64,000 nt of DNA, from NCBI GenBank assembly GCA_949316235.1, contig OX438755.1, positions 20,483,151 to 20,547,150 of the forward strand, read 5' to 3'. A program made the translations under genes and the position numbers. Every line of letters starts with the position of its first letter. The stretch's first letter is position 1. Origin of the DNA: Oegoconia quadripuncta (Eukaryota; Arthropoda; Insecta; Lepidoptera; Autostichidae). Below, piece by piece: positions 52,801 to 57,865 of the stretch. The notes under the pieces are model-generated. The model saw only the letters and a program-made list of their open reading frames with translations. It did no database searches and was not told the DNA's origin.

Positions 52801-55564
52801 GCACGCCCCTTAAATGTCGGTCACTCATTTGCAGAAATATGTTCATGGATGCAATAACTTCTAATCAGGTTACGATAGCCTCCCGTCTATAAAAAATATA
52901 TGAATATACAACATACCCAGATGCGTCTCCGCCGCAGAGCTGACGAAGGAGTCTGGTCACCTCGCAACCGTTGGGGTTAATCTCCGACGCCTGGAAGCAA
53001 TGTAGGTAAGATTAATATAATATGATAACGCTTCAAAAGGCATATGGTCATCATCATCACGATGATGGTAGTTGACTTGGTTTTGTCCGGCAGACTACAC
53101 GGGCATGAGTAATCATTTTTTTTTTTTTTTTAATTAGCCTATCGTGTCCCACTGCTGGGCAAAGGCCTCCCCCAAACTCTTCCACTCATTTCTATCATTG
53201 GCGGTTTCCCACCATTCCTCTTGAAACGCAATGAGATCATCTCTCCAACGTTTGCGCGGCCGACCCCGACGACGTCTCCTGTCCTCAGGCATCCAGGGCG
53301 TGATGGTGTGTGCCCATTTCTCCGATGGCATACGGCTAACGTGGCCTGCCCAGTCCCATTTAAGCATGGCTGTTTTTCTTCCCACGTCAGCAATTCCGGT
53401 CATGGAACGCAATATGGTATTGCGAATTCGGTCGACGCGTTTGTAGCCGAGAATACTACGTTCCATTGCCCTCTGGCAAATCTTGAGCTTGGACTTCGTA
53501 ATCATTATGGTTGTGAAAATTATTGCACGAAATCTTAGCGCTGTATGTTGCATGGACCCGGAAATTTTATGTAGTGAAAACACAATGCTGCATTTTCCTG
53601 CGGAAACGCGATATTTTTTTTAGTAGTTGTTTAATACGTTTTATAGTGAAAATTACGTAAAATGTCGTATTTTACCGTATCTGACCACTATAGGGGCATA
53701 TGTTTGTGTGATGAATACGGCCATGTGTACACGAGTTATGGATGTTTTCATTTATAATAAGTATTTATTTACAAAAAAAAAATGTATTTATATAGTATAT
53801 CAACCACCTGGTATCCACAACACAAGCCTATAGTTGCTTACTGTGGAACTAGATGGCGTTGTGTGTAGGTCTAAGGATTCCTGAATCCTACAACCTTGGG
53901 ATCTTCAAGAGCAGAGTGAATAGGCATTTACTGAGATCGCGTGCTTCATCTCCGACCACATCGTCACTTTCCATCAGGTGAGATTGTGGTCAAACGCGAA
54001 TCCAGTCAATCATAAAAAAAAAAAAAAAAAAATATATTTAGACCGATGTGAAGCGGCCTGCATTCAGAGACTTCTAGCGACCTTCATCATGTCGTCCGTC
54101 CATCATTGTGGGTGGACGTCAGACGCTGTGCTTGCCCGTGCGCGATCTCCATTCCAGAACCTTAAGGCCCCAATGGCCATCAGTTCTTCGAGCTTTGTGC
54201 CCTACCATCTGCTACTTTTACTTACTAATATGCTGGGCTATGTTGGTGACTTTCGATCTGGTAGTGAAACGCAATTACAATGCGTAATTCTTGTGGTGTA
54301 ACTTACTACATTAAAGTTTCTGATTTTTTGTAGAAGGATACCAGTACCCATAAGTAATATTGGGTCTTTACCTATGAAATTGGAGTTTTTTTTCTTCGTT
54401 AATCATATGTACCAATTCCTGCGATTTTCAAAGCTATATCCAAATTTGTTTTTTATTTGGAAAATGGGTATTATTCCAAGGTTTCACATGAAATATTTTT
54501 TAATTTCTAGGCTAAATCACATAATAAAAAAAAATTTAACAGAGCCATTTTCATGTGCTTCCCATAATCATTTCTTAGATTCCCTGAAACTATTATAAAG
54601 CGGTTACTTATAAAAATTAACGCTGCCTATACTTAACTTAATGTTATCCGATAATACACACAAAGTTTAGCTAAATTTGGATTTGCCGTTCCTAAAAAAA
54701 AATCAAAAATGTTTGTATGGAGAAAGCAGTCTTAGTGAAATTCTTCATACAAAACGCCAATTTCATAGGTAAGGTACCTAATAGAATAAAAATGTTTTCA
54801 ACCATTCTGTAGCTTGCTTTAGGTATAGTAAAGGCATTTAGTTACTACTGTGAACTTCAGCGCGTCGTAGAAGATGCGTCGTATCTCCTAAAACTTGGCT
54901 TTGCTTAGCTGCGGTTTCACACACTGCAGGTGCCACGGAAGATCAGCGCTGCAAGAGCGACCGCTACTGTGGCTTATGCTGAGTGGTAACCTTTTTAGAT
55001 AACCAATGTTCCTGTGTTTAGTTACCACCATTTGTACTAACTTTTACTATTAATTTTATCAAAATAAATAAATTTCTTTCTTTCTTTTTTTCTATCAAAC
55101 ACCTAACACCCCTCGTTATTCATCCGGGGTTAAAAATGCATCTTATTAATATAAGTTAATTTCTACCGCGTTCCCTGCTCCGCCCATACCTTCAAAGTAT
55201 ACATGGGAGGAGTCTAAAGCGAGTATGAGAGGGTCTGCTTCTACGTCTTTGTTCTCCAGACCATGTTCTCCTCGCTGAAAAAAAGACAAGCTATTTCCCA
55301 TCATGAAAAAGTCCACGATAAAACTCCACCAGAAGTCGCGGGCGGAACTAGTTATGTCATTAAATCGTAATACTGGGTCCTCACGATATGAGGCCATAAA
55401 GGTCCCTGCACCATGCACCAGGTGACGTCACCGATAACCGCCGGTATTCTCGCCGGCCCGCTACTCACCAGTCCGCCTCGCGATACTGCGCCGATCGCAC
55501 GCGTTAACTCCTTAACTAGACCAGTTACCTCATCGAGGAAACCGCCATGGTGAGTGTTTGTAAA
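27236..55564 (-). CDS. 3' part of an unrecognised convergent gene (five exons, ~192 C-terminal residues)
   Basis: Five minus-strand exons join with agreeing phases: 55564-55469, 52990-52917, 30414-30318, 28634-28423 and 27335-27236. The chain encodes a soluble, mixed-charge protein end. Pieces are [40 protein letters not shown], a Ser/Pro-rich linker ending [62 protein letters not shown], then an acidic-amphipathic end [20 protein letters not shown] before TAA. There are no membrane segments or catalytic motifs. The helical end suggests protein-protein contacts. I cannot name the family. Upstream exons must lie beyond 55564. The 22.5-kb intron between 30414 and 52990 is packed with transposons, including an intact mariner. 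Confidence 0.7.
27340..27630. other. Intron sequence, nothing recognised
   Basis: Intron between the last two minus-strand exons; AT-rich, with no repeat match. Confidence 0.4.
27635..27960. repeat. Diverged interspersed repeat, possibly 5S-like
   Basis: 'gtggcattttagtacgagta' then 'ggcttcgcaaggaacctt' and 'cagtcggtcccggttgttg' parallel the block at 1500-1570. The class is uncertain. Confidence 0.35.
28423..28634 (-). CDS. Minus-strand gene, penultimate exon
   Basis: The minus-strand acceptor is tatcaaattcacag and the donor GTAGGT, phase 0 to 2. It encodes [20 protein letters not shown], then [20 protein letters not shown], and ends KPWEIIG plus two bases. The other frames contain stops. 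Confidence 0.85.
28640..28935. other. Intron sequence with a short open frame of unknown origin
   Basis: A 61-codon plus-strand frame (28746-28931) has a methionine start but no splice or family support. It may be an old repeat. Confidence 0.3.
29030..29059. repeat. (TATC)n microsatellite
   Basis: A short tetranucleotide run following a TTTATTTATTTATT-containing segment, similar to the run at 34850. It may be the simple-repeat tail of a dispersed element. Confidence 0.8.
29265..29330. repeat. Interspersed repeat fragment (cttacctaatatgccc family)
   Basis: Shares 'cacttacctaatatgccc' and 'aaaaactcatccggtat' with 52022-52090 and the window start. Confidence 0.5.
29416..29938 (-). mobile_element. 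PIF/Harbinger element with residual transposase 5' end
   Basis: Ends GCCCCTATTTCACCAAGTTG and its complement are flanked by CTG at 29413-29415 and 29939-29941. Several 'acaattgtca' motifs form subterminal repeats. The minus strand (29643-29455) keeps the first ~60 codons of a HARBI1-like protein: an acidic serine-rich start, [19 protein letters not shown] and [16 protein letters not shown]. The DDE domain is absent, so the copy is non-autonomous. Confidence 0.88.
30318..30414 (-). CDS. Minus-strand gene, exon with Ser/Pro-rich linker
   Basis: The minus-strand acceptor is tttaccgtttatcag and the donor GTACGT. Two frames are open. Only one fits the neighbours' phases (phase 2 in, phase 0 out), giving [20 protein letters not shown] then [11 protein letters not shown]. 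Confidence 0.72.
30755..31140. mobile_element. Inverted pair of SINE-A copies
   Basis: A minus-strand copy (30755-30990, with B-box complement 'gggaatcgaacccg') joins directly to a plus-strand copy lacking its head (30991-31140, 'ttgttgtgttccggttgtca' to 'accgtcgtgcataaaa'). The two can pair over about 150 bp. Confidence 0.8.
31255..31700 (+). mobile_element. CR1/Jockey-like LINE 3' end
   Basis: 'acaacttagcaaggttagca' marks a decayed RT end, followed by 'gcgataaggaggtctg' and the tail 'gagtttcttgtcgcttcttc' to 'gaataaaatatttttgattt'. A sister copy is at 57470-57865. Confidence 0.75.
31716..31920 (-). mobile_element. SINE-D
   Basis: Body and head complement ('ctatccactacaccaatcgg') are clear; the B box is disrupted ('cgggttacgaaaccgcaac'). 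It abuts the LINE tail on its left. Confidence 0.8.
32257..33555 (-). mobile_element. Mariner (DD34D) element with intact transposase gene
   Basis: The matching inverted core CACTCAGAAAATTTTGCG lies near both ends. The right end reads CTGAGTGGCCTGG before TA (33556-33557); the left is flanked by TA at about 32253-32256. The outermost bases are imperfect. About 1.3 kb and a full-length ORF are the size of an active-type mariner. Confidence 0.9.
32321..33382 (-). CDS. Mariner transposase, 353 residues, uninterrupted
   Basis: This is a cut-and-paste transposase that binds its element's inverted repeats in the nucleus and moves DNA into TA sites. It has N-terminal paired-like helix-turn-helix domains (residues 1-110, with [14 protein letters not shown] near 41), the linker WVPHNL at 121-126, and a catalytic triad in TGDES (D160), HHDNAPAH (D255) and YSPDLAPCD (D290). 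The spacing between the last two Asp is 34, the DD34D mariner signature. The length matches the family (about 345-355), and there are no stops or frameshifts. The start Met opens with [15 protein letters not shown], typical of mariner. It sits in the large intron of the minus-strand gene, in the same orientation. Activity cannot be judged from sequence. Confidence 0.95.
   Translation of the reverse strand: MNLHREHYRAMILYDFKCRLKPEESYERLQMAFMDEGPSKATVYRWYNEFRRGRLTLGDEERSGRPSTAVTEENVLAVKNLIQDNRRVTYQEIQHIVQIGSGSLHKILHVHLRVRRIVSRWVPHNLTDAQKQARVEWCRDMLNKFEAGSSRRVYDIITGDESWIYQYDPETKRQSTVWVFQNEATPTKVKRSRSGGKILIASFFNLTGYLVSIPLQNQRSINAEWYINKCLPEVFSVVSNKRPNTGLRGLLLHHDNAPAHTALKTRDFLDSTPVKLLGHPPYSPDLAPCDFFLFPKIKNQLKGIQFSSPEDALSAFEQAVNEVSAADWKKCFENWFRRMKLCIDASGEYFEKI
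33715..33905. repeat. Interspersed repeat (ttccgtacc family)
   Basis: 'ggttccgtaccaaaatggta' followed by 'gtccgtcggtctgtcacaat' is a type of dispersed repeat common in moth and butterfly genomes. Traces occur at 41255 and 50665. Class unknown. Confidence 0.45.
34052..34375 (-). mobile_element. SINE-A, near full length
   Basis: Full body with B-box complement 'ggggatcgaacccgca' and head complement 'gagccacggaggcgg'. It shares 'ggacaacggtgtagcactt' with 30755, suggesting a subfamily. Confidence 0.85.
34848..34881. repeat. (TCTA)n microsatellite
   Basis: About eight tetranucleotide units follow 'gcaaataaacgctttatcta', which looks like the 3' tail of a retroelement with a simple-repeat end. Confidence 0.85.
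34918..34938. repeat. (GA)n run
   Basis: A short dinucleotide run. Confidence 0.8.
35229..35350 (+). mobile_element. CR1-like LINE 3' tail
   Basis: 'gtcttgctggaagaaatctc' to a TAAATAAATAAA tail. Confidence 0.75.
35430..36010 (-). mobile_element. CR1-like LINE, 3' end with RT C-terminus
   Basis: On the minus strand the RT end reads [20 protein letters not shown] then [13 protein letters not shown] (about 35900-35785). About 250 bp of UTR follow, ending with the same tail as 35229 (here 'gagcttatctctaatagaga', complement). This inverted pair of LINE ends brackets about 80 bp. Confidence 0.75.
36170..36320 (+). mobile_element. CR1-like LINE 3' tail
   Basis: 'gttgtcaggaagaaatcgct' and 'gtgtgcaataaagaattt' match the tail family. 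Confidence 0.65.
36655..36900. repeat. Interspersed repeat (catcatcagatc family)
   Basis: 'ggctccatcatcagatc' occurs twice here about 120 bp apart, and a related piece is at 60305-60345. Probably part of a larger dispersed element. Confidence 0.4.
36955..37086 (+). mobile_element. RTE-like LINE 3' end
   Basis: 'aagtgaaggaagcagaagag' then 'tctctgcctacccctacggc' and a TATGTATG tail match the copy at 61836-62215. Confidence 0.7.
37087..37215 (+). mobile_element. SINE-A 3' fragment
   Basis: 'ttcgggtcagtacgcttcca' to 'accaacccgttgtgcataaa' is the tail half of SINE-A. It starts directly at the RTE tail. Confidence 0.75.
37239..37661 (+). mobile_element. MITE-F, full length
   Basis: The ends carry CTATGAAATTGGAGTTTT and the complement of CCTATGAAATTGGCGTTTTG, about 20-bp inverted repeats. 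The ~420-bp interior is shared with 54357-54778 and 60515-60910. It has no ORF. Confidence 0.8.
37820..38028 (+). mobile_element. CR1-like LINE 3' tail
   Basis: 'caaagcctgattttaaaaga' to 'gcatttttgactttgacttt' matches 39352-39540 in the opposite orientation. Confidence 0.7.
38030..39140. other. Intronic sequence with nothing recognised
   Basis: AT-rich; a few GC-richer bases near 38500-38580 do not form a supported exon. Confidence 0.4.
39144..39191. repeat. Near-perfect palindrome
   Basis: The arm 'cattgcttaacttcgct' (39144-39160) and its exact complement (39175-39191) enclose a short centre that extends the stem with one mismatch to a 4-base loop. The right arm resembles the internal 'gaagttaagca' segment of 5S rRNA. 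Confidence 0.8.
39352..39985 (-). mobile_element. CR1/Jockey-like LINE with RT end and 3' UTR
   Basis: The minus strand reads from 'gaatctttgttttacaaaaa' (KRAVRAI-type start) through 'gcgtatacgcttt'-type sequence to a UTR ending in repeated AATCAAATC near 39352. Frames are broken. Confidence 0.75.
40195..40610 (-). mobile_element. SINE-C split by a CR1 3' tail
   Basis: The SINE tail side (40195-40310) and head side (from 40470) are separated by an insertion containing 'ggttgcctggaagagatcgc' and 'gtgcaataaattgtatttg'. 'gtacata' flanks the insertion on both sides, as expected for a target duplication. Confidence 0.75.
40615..41710. other. Intronic sequence, mostly unrecognised
   Basis: Includes a trace of the ttccgtacc family (about 41255) and A-rich runs near 41565-41640. 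Open frames here have no support. Confidence 0.4.
41718..42115 (+). mobile_element. LINE 3' end whose tail is shared with SINE-B
   Basis: The RT C-terminus reads [20 protein letters not shown] then [19 protein letters not shown]. From 'cacaccttcctcaaaggccg' to 'gccgccctctcatatata' and the A-run, its last ~120 bp are nearly identical to the 3' end of SINE-B at 45390 and 50888. Confidence 0.85.
42335..42395 (-). mobile_element. SINE-A small fragment
   Basis: 'gtgggttagcggttgacctc' to 'agtgaaggtgagg' only. Confidence 0.5.
42403..42470. repeat. Interspersed repeat (accgacttcaaaaaa family)
   Basis: 'taaccgacttcaaaaaaggt' then 'ggaggttatcaattcagttg' is a common lepidopteran repeat start. A complement appears at 59200-59225 inside a MITE copy. 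Confidence 0.5.
42765..42990 (+). mobile_element. SINE-D, full length
   Basis: Head 'gattggtgtagtggatagtg' with B box 'gcgggttcgaatcccgcga', then body to 'gattggtgtaagtgtccgaa'. The head is tRNA-like but not a functional tRNA. Confidence 0.88.
43565..43670. mobile_element. CR1-tail and SINE-C fragments
   Basis: 'aaaggttgcctggtagaatc' (LINE tail) is followed by 'cacacagcgccatctagttc' (SINE-C tail complement). Both are short. Confidence 0.5.
43860..44340. mobile_element. PIF/Harbinger-type MITE with nested Helitron, TSD TTA
   Basis: Ends GGGCCAATGCACA and the complement of GGGCCAATGCGCA are flanked by TTA at 43857-43859 and 44341-44343. A 130-bp Helitron sits inside at 44076-44205. No transposase remains. 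Confidence 0.88.
44076..44205 (+). mobile_element. Small non-autonomous Helitron
   Basis: Starts TCTACACTAGTATTATAAAT after A and ends GGCGGAAAGCTAG before T. Both ends match lepidopteran Helitron termini seen at 14480 and 58020. Confidence 0.8.
44546..44875 (+). mobile_element. SINE-A, full length
   Basis: Head 'ccgtctccgtggctcaattt', B box 'gcgggttcgatccccagc', full body and tail 'gaatccgtcgtgcataaaga'. This is the best plus-strand reference copy in the window. Confidence 0.9.
45068..45200. repeat. cgatcacaatagatc repeat plus Helitron 5' fragment
   Basis: 45068-45160 matches 17690-17800. 45150-45200 ('cgcatttataatattagtta') is the complement of a lepidopteran Helitron start. Confidence 0.5.
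45228..45830 (-). mobile_element. SINE-A interrupted by SINE-B
   Basis: The SINE-A tail half (45228-45390) stops at 'gctattaacatt' and resumes at about 45803 with 'taataacattgctgcttggc'. The repeated taWtaacatt is the SINE-B target duplication. The SINE-A head side is missing beyond 45830. Confidence 0.85.
45390..45803 (-). mobile_element. SINE-B, full length, nested
   Basis: A poly-T run (poly(A) on minus) is followed by the LINE-shared tail complement 'gagagggcggcaaacgagca' and the body to the head complement 'cagcgtggctctaccactac'. The head has a tRNA-like B box ('ccggctcgaccgggg'). Confidence 0.88.
45898..46252. mobile_element. MITE-like inverted-repeat element
   Basis: Outer arms pair 'ggggttctattacataatgt' with the complement of 'acataatcaaagggctgaac'. 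Inner arms pair 'ttaactttaccatcgcgttc' with the complement near 46079-46108. Target duplication not resolved. Confidence 0.5.
46244..46521 (+). CDS. Unassigned 92-codon open frame, no start codon at its beginning
   Basis: The frame is open from 46244 to TAA at 46519-46521 and reads like protein: [60 protein letters not shown]. The only internal Met codons come late. It is probably a remnant of a mobile-element or captured gene; I do not recognise it. No splice sites frame it convincingly. Confidence 0.3.
46525..47235. other. Intronic sequence with nothing recognised
   Basis: No supported exon, TIR or SINE; moderately AT-rich. Confidence 0.4.
47237..47568 (-). mobile_element. SINE-A, full length
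   Basis: Full body with degenerate B-box complement 'gggtatcgaacccgcg' and head complement 'gagccacggaggcgg'. Confidence 0.88.
47690..47850 (+). repeat. LINE-3'-UTR-like repeat
   Basis: 'ttaactgccccaacggctat' then 'caattcttcgacctacccac' parallels 54150-54215. This looks like an RTE-type LINE UTR. Confidence 0.45.
47855..48115 (+). mobile_element. CR1/Jockey-like LINE 3' end
   Basis: 'atatacgcttttataataag' encodes the [22 protein letters not shown] RT end, then 'accgctcggcgatattcag' and 'ttcttctctggggaatcagc' of the UTR. Confidence 0.75.
48117..49010 (+). mobile_element. CR1-like LINE, RT C-terminal third and complete 3' end
   Basis: 48117-48383 encodes [20 protein letters not shown] and [20 protein letters not shown]. 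After a frame break, 48447-48695 gives [20 protein letters not shown] and [14 protein letters not shown]. The UTR ends with 'gtctgctggaagaaatttca' and 'gtgcaataaatgataaataa'. It is the longest copy of this family here and runs into a MITE-F fragment. Confidence 0.85.
49011..49128 (-). mobile_element. MITE-F, one end
   Basis: 'attccattttccaaataaaa' to 'ccaatttcataggtaaagac'. It is cut exactly where the LINE tail ends, so the LINE probably inserted into it. Confidence 0.75.
49130..49608. other. Intronic sequence with nothing recognised
   Basis: AT-rich, with no supported feature. Confidence 0.4.
49609..49868. repeat. Minisatellite, 16-bp unit, ~16 copies
   Basis: The unit is GCTATTTTGACGGGTT with variants at the last five bases (ggttt, cgttt, ggatt, tgggt). 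One copy is shifted by a base ('gctagttttgac'). The array ends directly at a SINE-C head. Confidence 0.92.
49866..49980 (+). mobile_element. SINE-C head fragment
   Basis: 'gtttggtgtagtggttagaa' with B box 'cgggttcgaatcccgctag', then 'gtatgatgaatacagaca', after which the body is lost. Confidence 0.8.
50270..50590. repeat. Minisatellite, ~62-bp unit, five copies
   Basis: Each unit contains 'gcgaagtatgattaggcgat', 'gtacgactgtgcgacacgcc' and 'atttgcccgaagcattg'. Copies differ by substitutions and short indels, so the period varies from about 60 to 66. It is GC-richer than its surroundings. Confidence 0.9.
50650..50885. repeat. Interspersed repeat trace (ttggccaagtgcgaatc)
   Basis: 'ttggccaagtgcgaatcagg' and 'gcagttccgtacttgcgct' match the ttccgtacc family start. 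The remainder is unrecognised. Confidence 0.4.
50888..51296 (+). mobile_element. SINE-B, full length
   Basis: Head 'gtagtggtagagccacgctg', B-box-like 'ccggctcgaccgggga', body with 'ccagtctctctccagaatgg', then the LINE-shared tail ('acaccttcctcaaaggccgg' to 'ccgccctctcatat') and about 22 A. Confidence 0.9.
51676..51890. mobile_element. Foldback element (palindromic MITE)
   Basis: Left arm 51676-51760 and right arm about 51803-51890 are complementary over about 80 bp ('gatatttagcttgtaataca', 'tggtgtatttggatgatttt' and complements), around an A/T-rich centre of about 40 bp. Confidence 0.8.
52022..52240. repeat. Interspersed repeat (cttaccaaatatgcc family) and neighbour
   Basis: The first 70 bp match 29265. 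'cctggtgacctgtagtacag' near 52190 has a relative at 58600 ('gctggtgacctgtcacacag'). Confidence 0.45.
52280..52599 (+). mobile_element. PIF/Harbinger element with residual transposase start
   Basis: Ends GGGCTTTATCACACTAGCGA and the complement of GAGCGTTATCACACTAGCGA are flanked by TAA at 52277-52279 and 52600-52602. The ~30-bp TIRs pass into GC-rich 'gcgagt' repeats. A frame from about 52437 starts [20 protein letters not shown] and [15 protein letters not shown], the typical N-terminus of Harbinger transposases, then runs into the right end. Confidence 0.9.
52917..52990 (-). CDS. Minus-strand gene, internal exon
   Basis: The minus-strand acceptor is acattgcttccag and the donor GTATGT. Phase 0 in, phase 2 out. 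It encodes [18 protein letters not shown] then CGGDAS. The other two frames have stops. Confidence 0.8.
53125..53583 (-). mobile_element. RTE-like LINE, RT C-terminal end
   Basis: An open minus frame contains [54 protein letters not shown] and [14 protein letters not shown]. The WAGHV..R and RGRPRKRW..D pattern is typical of the C-terminal end of RTE-group and related LINEs. A T-run (poly(A) on minus) lies at 53116. Confidence 0.85.
53680..53880 (+). mobile_element. SINE-C, head-truncated
   Basis: Starts in the body at 'ccactataggggcatatgtt' and runs to 'aactagatggcgttgtgtgt'. Confidence 0.8.
53880..54025 (+). mobile_element. LINE-E 3' end
   Basis: 'cctgaatcctacaaccttgg' encodes the end of an RT frame ([14 protein letters not shown]), then UTR 'gtgagattgtggtcaaacgc' and an A-run. 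It abuts SINE-C. Confidence 0.75.
54030..54260. repeat. LINE-UTR-like repeat
   Basis: 'ccagaaccttaaggccccaa' and 'tggccatcagttcttcgagc' parallel 47770-47830. Confidence 0.5.
54357..54778 (+). mobile_element. MITE-F, full length
   Basis: ATATTGGGTCTTTACCTATG at the left and the complement of CCTTACCTATGAAATTGGCG at the right, with the ~420-bp interior shared with 37239 and 60515. Confidence 0.85.
54780..55185. other. Intron sequence with nothing recognised
   Basis: A GC-richer patch near 54860-54990 has no supported exon. Confidence 0.4.
55190..55274 (-). CDS. Candidate exon, not in phase with its neighbours
   Basis: The minus-strand acceptor is cttgtctttttttcag (good tract) and the donor GTATGG. 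One frame is open: [20 protein letters not shown] then DSSHVYFEG. It ends in phase 1, while the next exon at 52990 needs phase 0. It is therefore an alternative or separate exon, or a chance match. A Helitron-like end ('gtcgcgggcggaactagt') lies just upstream. Confidence 0.3.
55469..55564 (-). CDS. Minus-strand gene, most upstream traced exon
   Basis: The donor GTGAGT is strong; the acceptor (gtgatcatag) is weak, and an alternative in-phase acceptor lies 37 bp further in. Phase 0 out. It encodes [20 protein letters not shown] and VSRGGL, and joins in frame to ASEINPNG. Confidence 0.6.
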
Positions 55565-55569
55565 CTATG

Positions 55570-56045
55570 ATCACCACTCTAATTGGTATTGACGTACAGC
55601 TACAATTCGACGGGTATACAATAATAATAAATATGAGATAGTGATCGACGCGGATGGCATAACTAAAGTTTTGGCTGGGAAAAAATCTCTTCGGAAAATT
55701 TTCTAAACTCGCGTTTCTATTTAAAAAATCGTCAGTTTTTGGAGTTGGGTATTTGAAAATGGTGTTTATTTTTTTGTACGTATAAACAGGTCTGAGAATT
55801 AGTTATTAATGGTTTGTGTGAGTTAGTTACAGTGTAATTGTGTTAATGATTTATGTAAAATCCGCCAATCAGCACCGAGCCCGTGTGGTAGATTGTGGGG
55901 AGAAGGTTGCGCCCCAATATTGGGGAACTAAGGCTTTTAATGTGTATTAAGTGCTTATTATACTATCCTATTTCTAGGAAATCTAATTAGAAAATAGGTG
56001 TAATTGAAGTTAGAACAGATTTTGTGGATGGGTCCCGACCGCACT
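55570..56045. other. Non-coding sequence, nothing recognised
   Basis: No supported exon of the minus-strand gene was found here. Confidence 0.4.
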
Positions 56046-56049
56046 ATTT

Positions 56050-56166
56050 CCATCTTAAATGGAGAGACTAATTCGGCATACATAGCTGGGAGCGTTGGTT
56101 TTGTTTATCAAATATCCTTACTTCAAACGGCAATGTATGCCGAATTAGTCTCTCCATCTAGGATGG
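56050..56166. repeat. Long hairpin, 34-bp arms
   Basis: The left arm (56050-56083) and right arm (56133-56166) match in 32 of 34 positions as reverse complements around 'ggagagactaattcggcata', with a loop of 49 bases. It could be a foldback MITE or a small hairpin RNA source. Confidence 0.85.
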
Positions 56167-56197
56167 TGTAAGAAGCACTTCCTAACTTCCGATTTCC

Positions 56198-56280
56198 TAA
56201 TTAGTGTATTCCTAATTAGGAATACACTAATTATTAGGAATATACTAAATTAGGAACATCTAATTAGATGTCCTACAAAT
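56198..56280. repeat. Short AT-rich palindromic cluster
   Basis: 'attcctaattaggaat' and related ATTAGG/CCTAAT pieces repeat several times. Confidence 0.7.
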
Positions 56281-56282
56281 GG

Positions 56283-56815
56283 GATAGTGGATCAGACACC
56301 CAACTATCTAGACCCAAACTAGGCAAAATCTACTTATTTTTTCTTCAATTTAAGAGCTATGCTCTTGTCGGTGGAGTAATGACCACGTCTCTCTACTTTC
56401 TGCCCTCGATTTAACCTCTTGGTACGACACGACATTCACCTTTTCTTTCACTTGGCCAAAGTAATTACGCCTAGGTCTTCCCCTTCCTCTCTTTACTTCA
56501 ATCTTTCCCTCAATTATGTTCTTCAAAAAAATATCGTGTCGTATCAAGTGACCTATCATCTTTCCTCTTCGGTTCTCAACTGTGGCTAACAGGCATCCCT
56601 TCTTCTTTACCATCATTACTTTTACCACCGCTCAATAATTCCTAATTATGAAGTAACATGAAAATGAAAAATAAAATGTAATAGATAACCAATAAACATC
56701 CATGACTCGGGATTAAAGGTTCATATTCACACAAACGTTTTAGTAGGAATCGAACCCGCAACCACTGCGTTCGAAGGCAAAACCTTTATCCAATACACCA
56801 ATCGGCCGCAATAAA
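56283..56815 (-). mobile_element. SINE-D split by an RTE-like LINE end
   Basis: The tail side ('cagacacccaactatctaga', near 56283-56330) and head side (56690-56815, with 'aggaatcgaacccgcaacca') are separated by LINE sequence. Confidence 0.7.
56335..56690 (-). mobile_element. LINE RT C-terminus, open frame
   Basis: The minus strand encodes [40 protein letters not shown] and [18 protein letters not shown]. The GH..RHD, EGK.E.KRGRGRPR pattern is common to RTE/R4-like LINE C-termini. A decayed sister is at 7420-7675. Confidence 0.8.
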
Positions 56816-57059
56816 TACAATAATAGTACTCGTATATATACAACACATAAATTTAGTTTTATCAATATCGGTCAATTTTCCCTGTAGTTCAGTCCTGATA
56901 TCACAAAACTTTAATCAATTTTAACTATACAGTTATTTACTGGGTTGCTAATCAATAACGTTATATTGGAATATATTGGCTATTCAATATTGCATTTATA
57001 AAATAAAAATATATAAATTTTAAGGCGCCCGAAGGTTTATGTACTAATTAAGCACTAAA

Positions 57060-57285
57060 CGGTTCGACTCTTCAGCCAAAATGCGAACAGCCAAGGCATG
57101 GAACTCCCTTCCGGCGTCAGTCTTTCCTGAATCCTGCAACCTTGGGATCTTCAAGAGCAGGGTGAATATGCAACTACTGAGATCGCGTGCTTTATCCTTC
57201 CCACATCGTCACTTTCCATCACGTGAAATTGTGATCAAACGCATATCCAGTTAAAAAACGAATCTAAAAATTAAAAAAAAAAAAG
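57060..57285 (+). mobile_element. LINE-E 3' end
   Basis: The RT end reads AKMRTAKAWNSLPASVFPES then [15 protein letters not shown], followed by UTR and A-rich tail. Confidence 0.8.
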
Positions 57286-57469
57286 ATAGAATATTACTTA
57301 TTTTGCGGGCGCCATGTTGAATTTTTTACTATAAAATGTATCCTATAACATTCTGGGAACCAAAACGTCTTGAATTACGTTCAAGCACTTCGAAATCGGT
57401 CATGCAAGCCGTGCGTTTCTAGAGGCATACTAACAAACGCTAACGCTTTATTTCTCGAAGCTGATTGGA

Positions 57470-57865
57470 TTTAGACTTAGCAATTTCGACTTAGCAAGGT
57501 TAGCACAACGTTTGTGGGACACAGGATATGCTTTTACAATAAAATACCATAACATATATTGAGTTCAAGAGAGCAGAAATTTAAACGTCACATTAAAGAA
57601 ACTCTTGTGTAAAAAGACTTTACAGGGTAGGTGATCATTTAGGCGATAAGTCGTTAACAACGCTCATGTTAATTGCTTTTGTTTTGTATTATAAATTGTA
57701 ATTGAGATGGAAATCTTGTATTGTTACAGAGTTTCTTGTCGCTTCTTCTCCCTAACCATAGCACCTTGTGAAGGGATAGTTTAAAAAATAACACGTTGAC
57801 TTTCAATAAGTGATATTTTTGTAACCTACATTGTATAAAATATTTTTGACTTTGAATTTGATGTC
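57470..57865 (+). mobile_element. CR1/Jockey-like LINE 3' end
   Basis: Sister of 31255-31700: 'ttagcaaggttagcacaacg', 'gagtttcttgtcgcttcttc' and tail 'ttgactttcaataagtgata'. Confidence 0.75.

Noticed and set aside
55300..55425. Extension of the candidate exon upstream ([17 protein letters not shown])
   Set aside because: The sequence matches a Helitron 3'-end pattern on the plus strand ('gtcgcgggcggaactagt'), so the frame there is probably chance.
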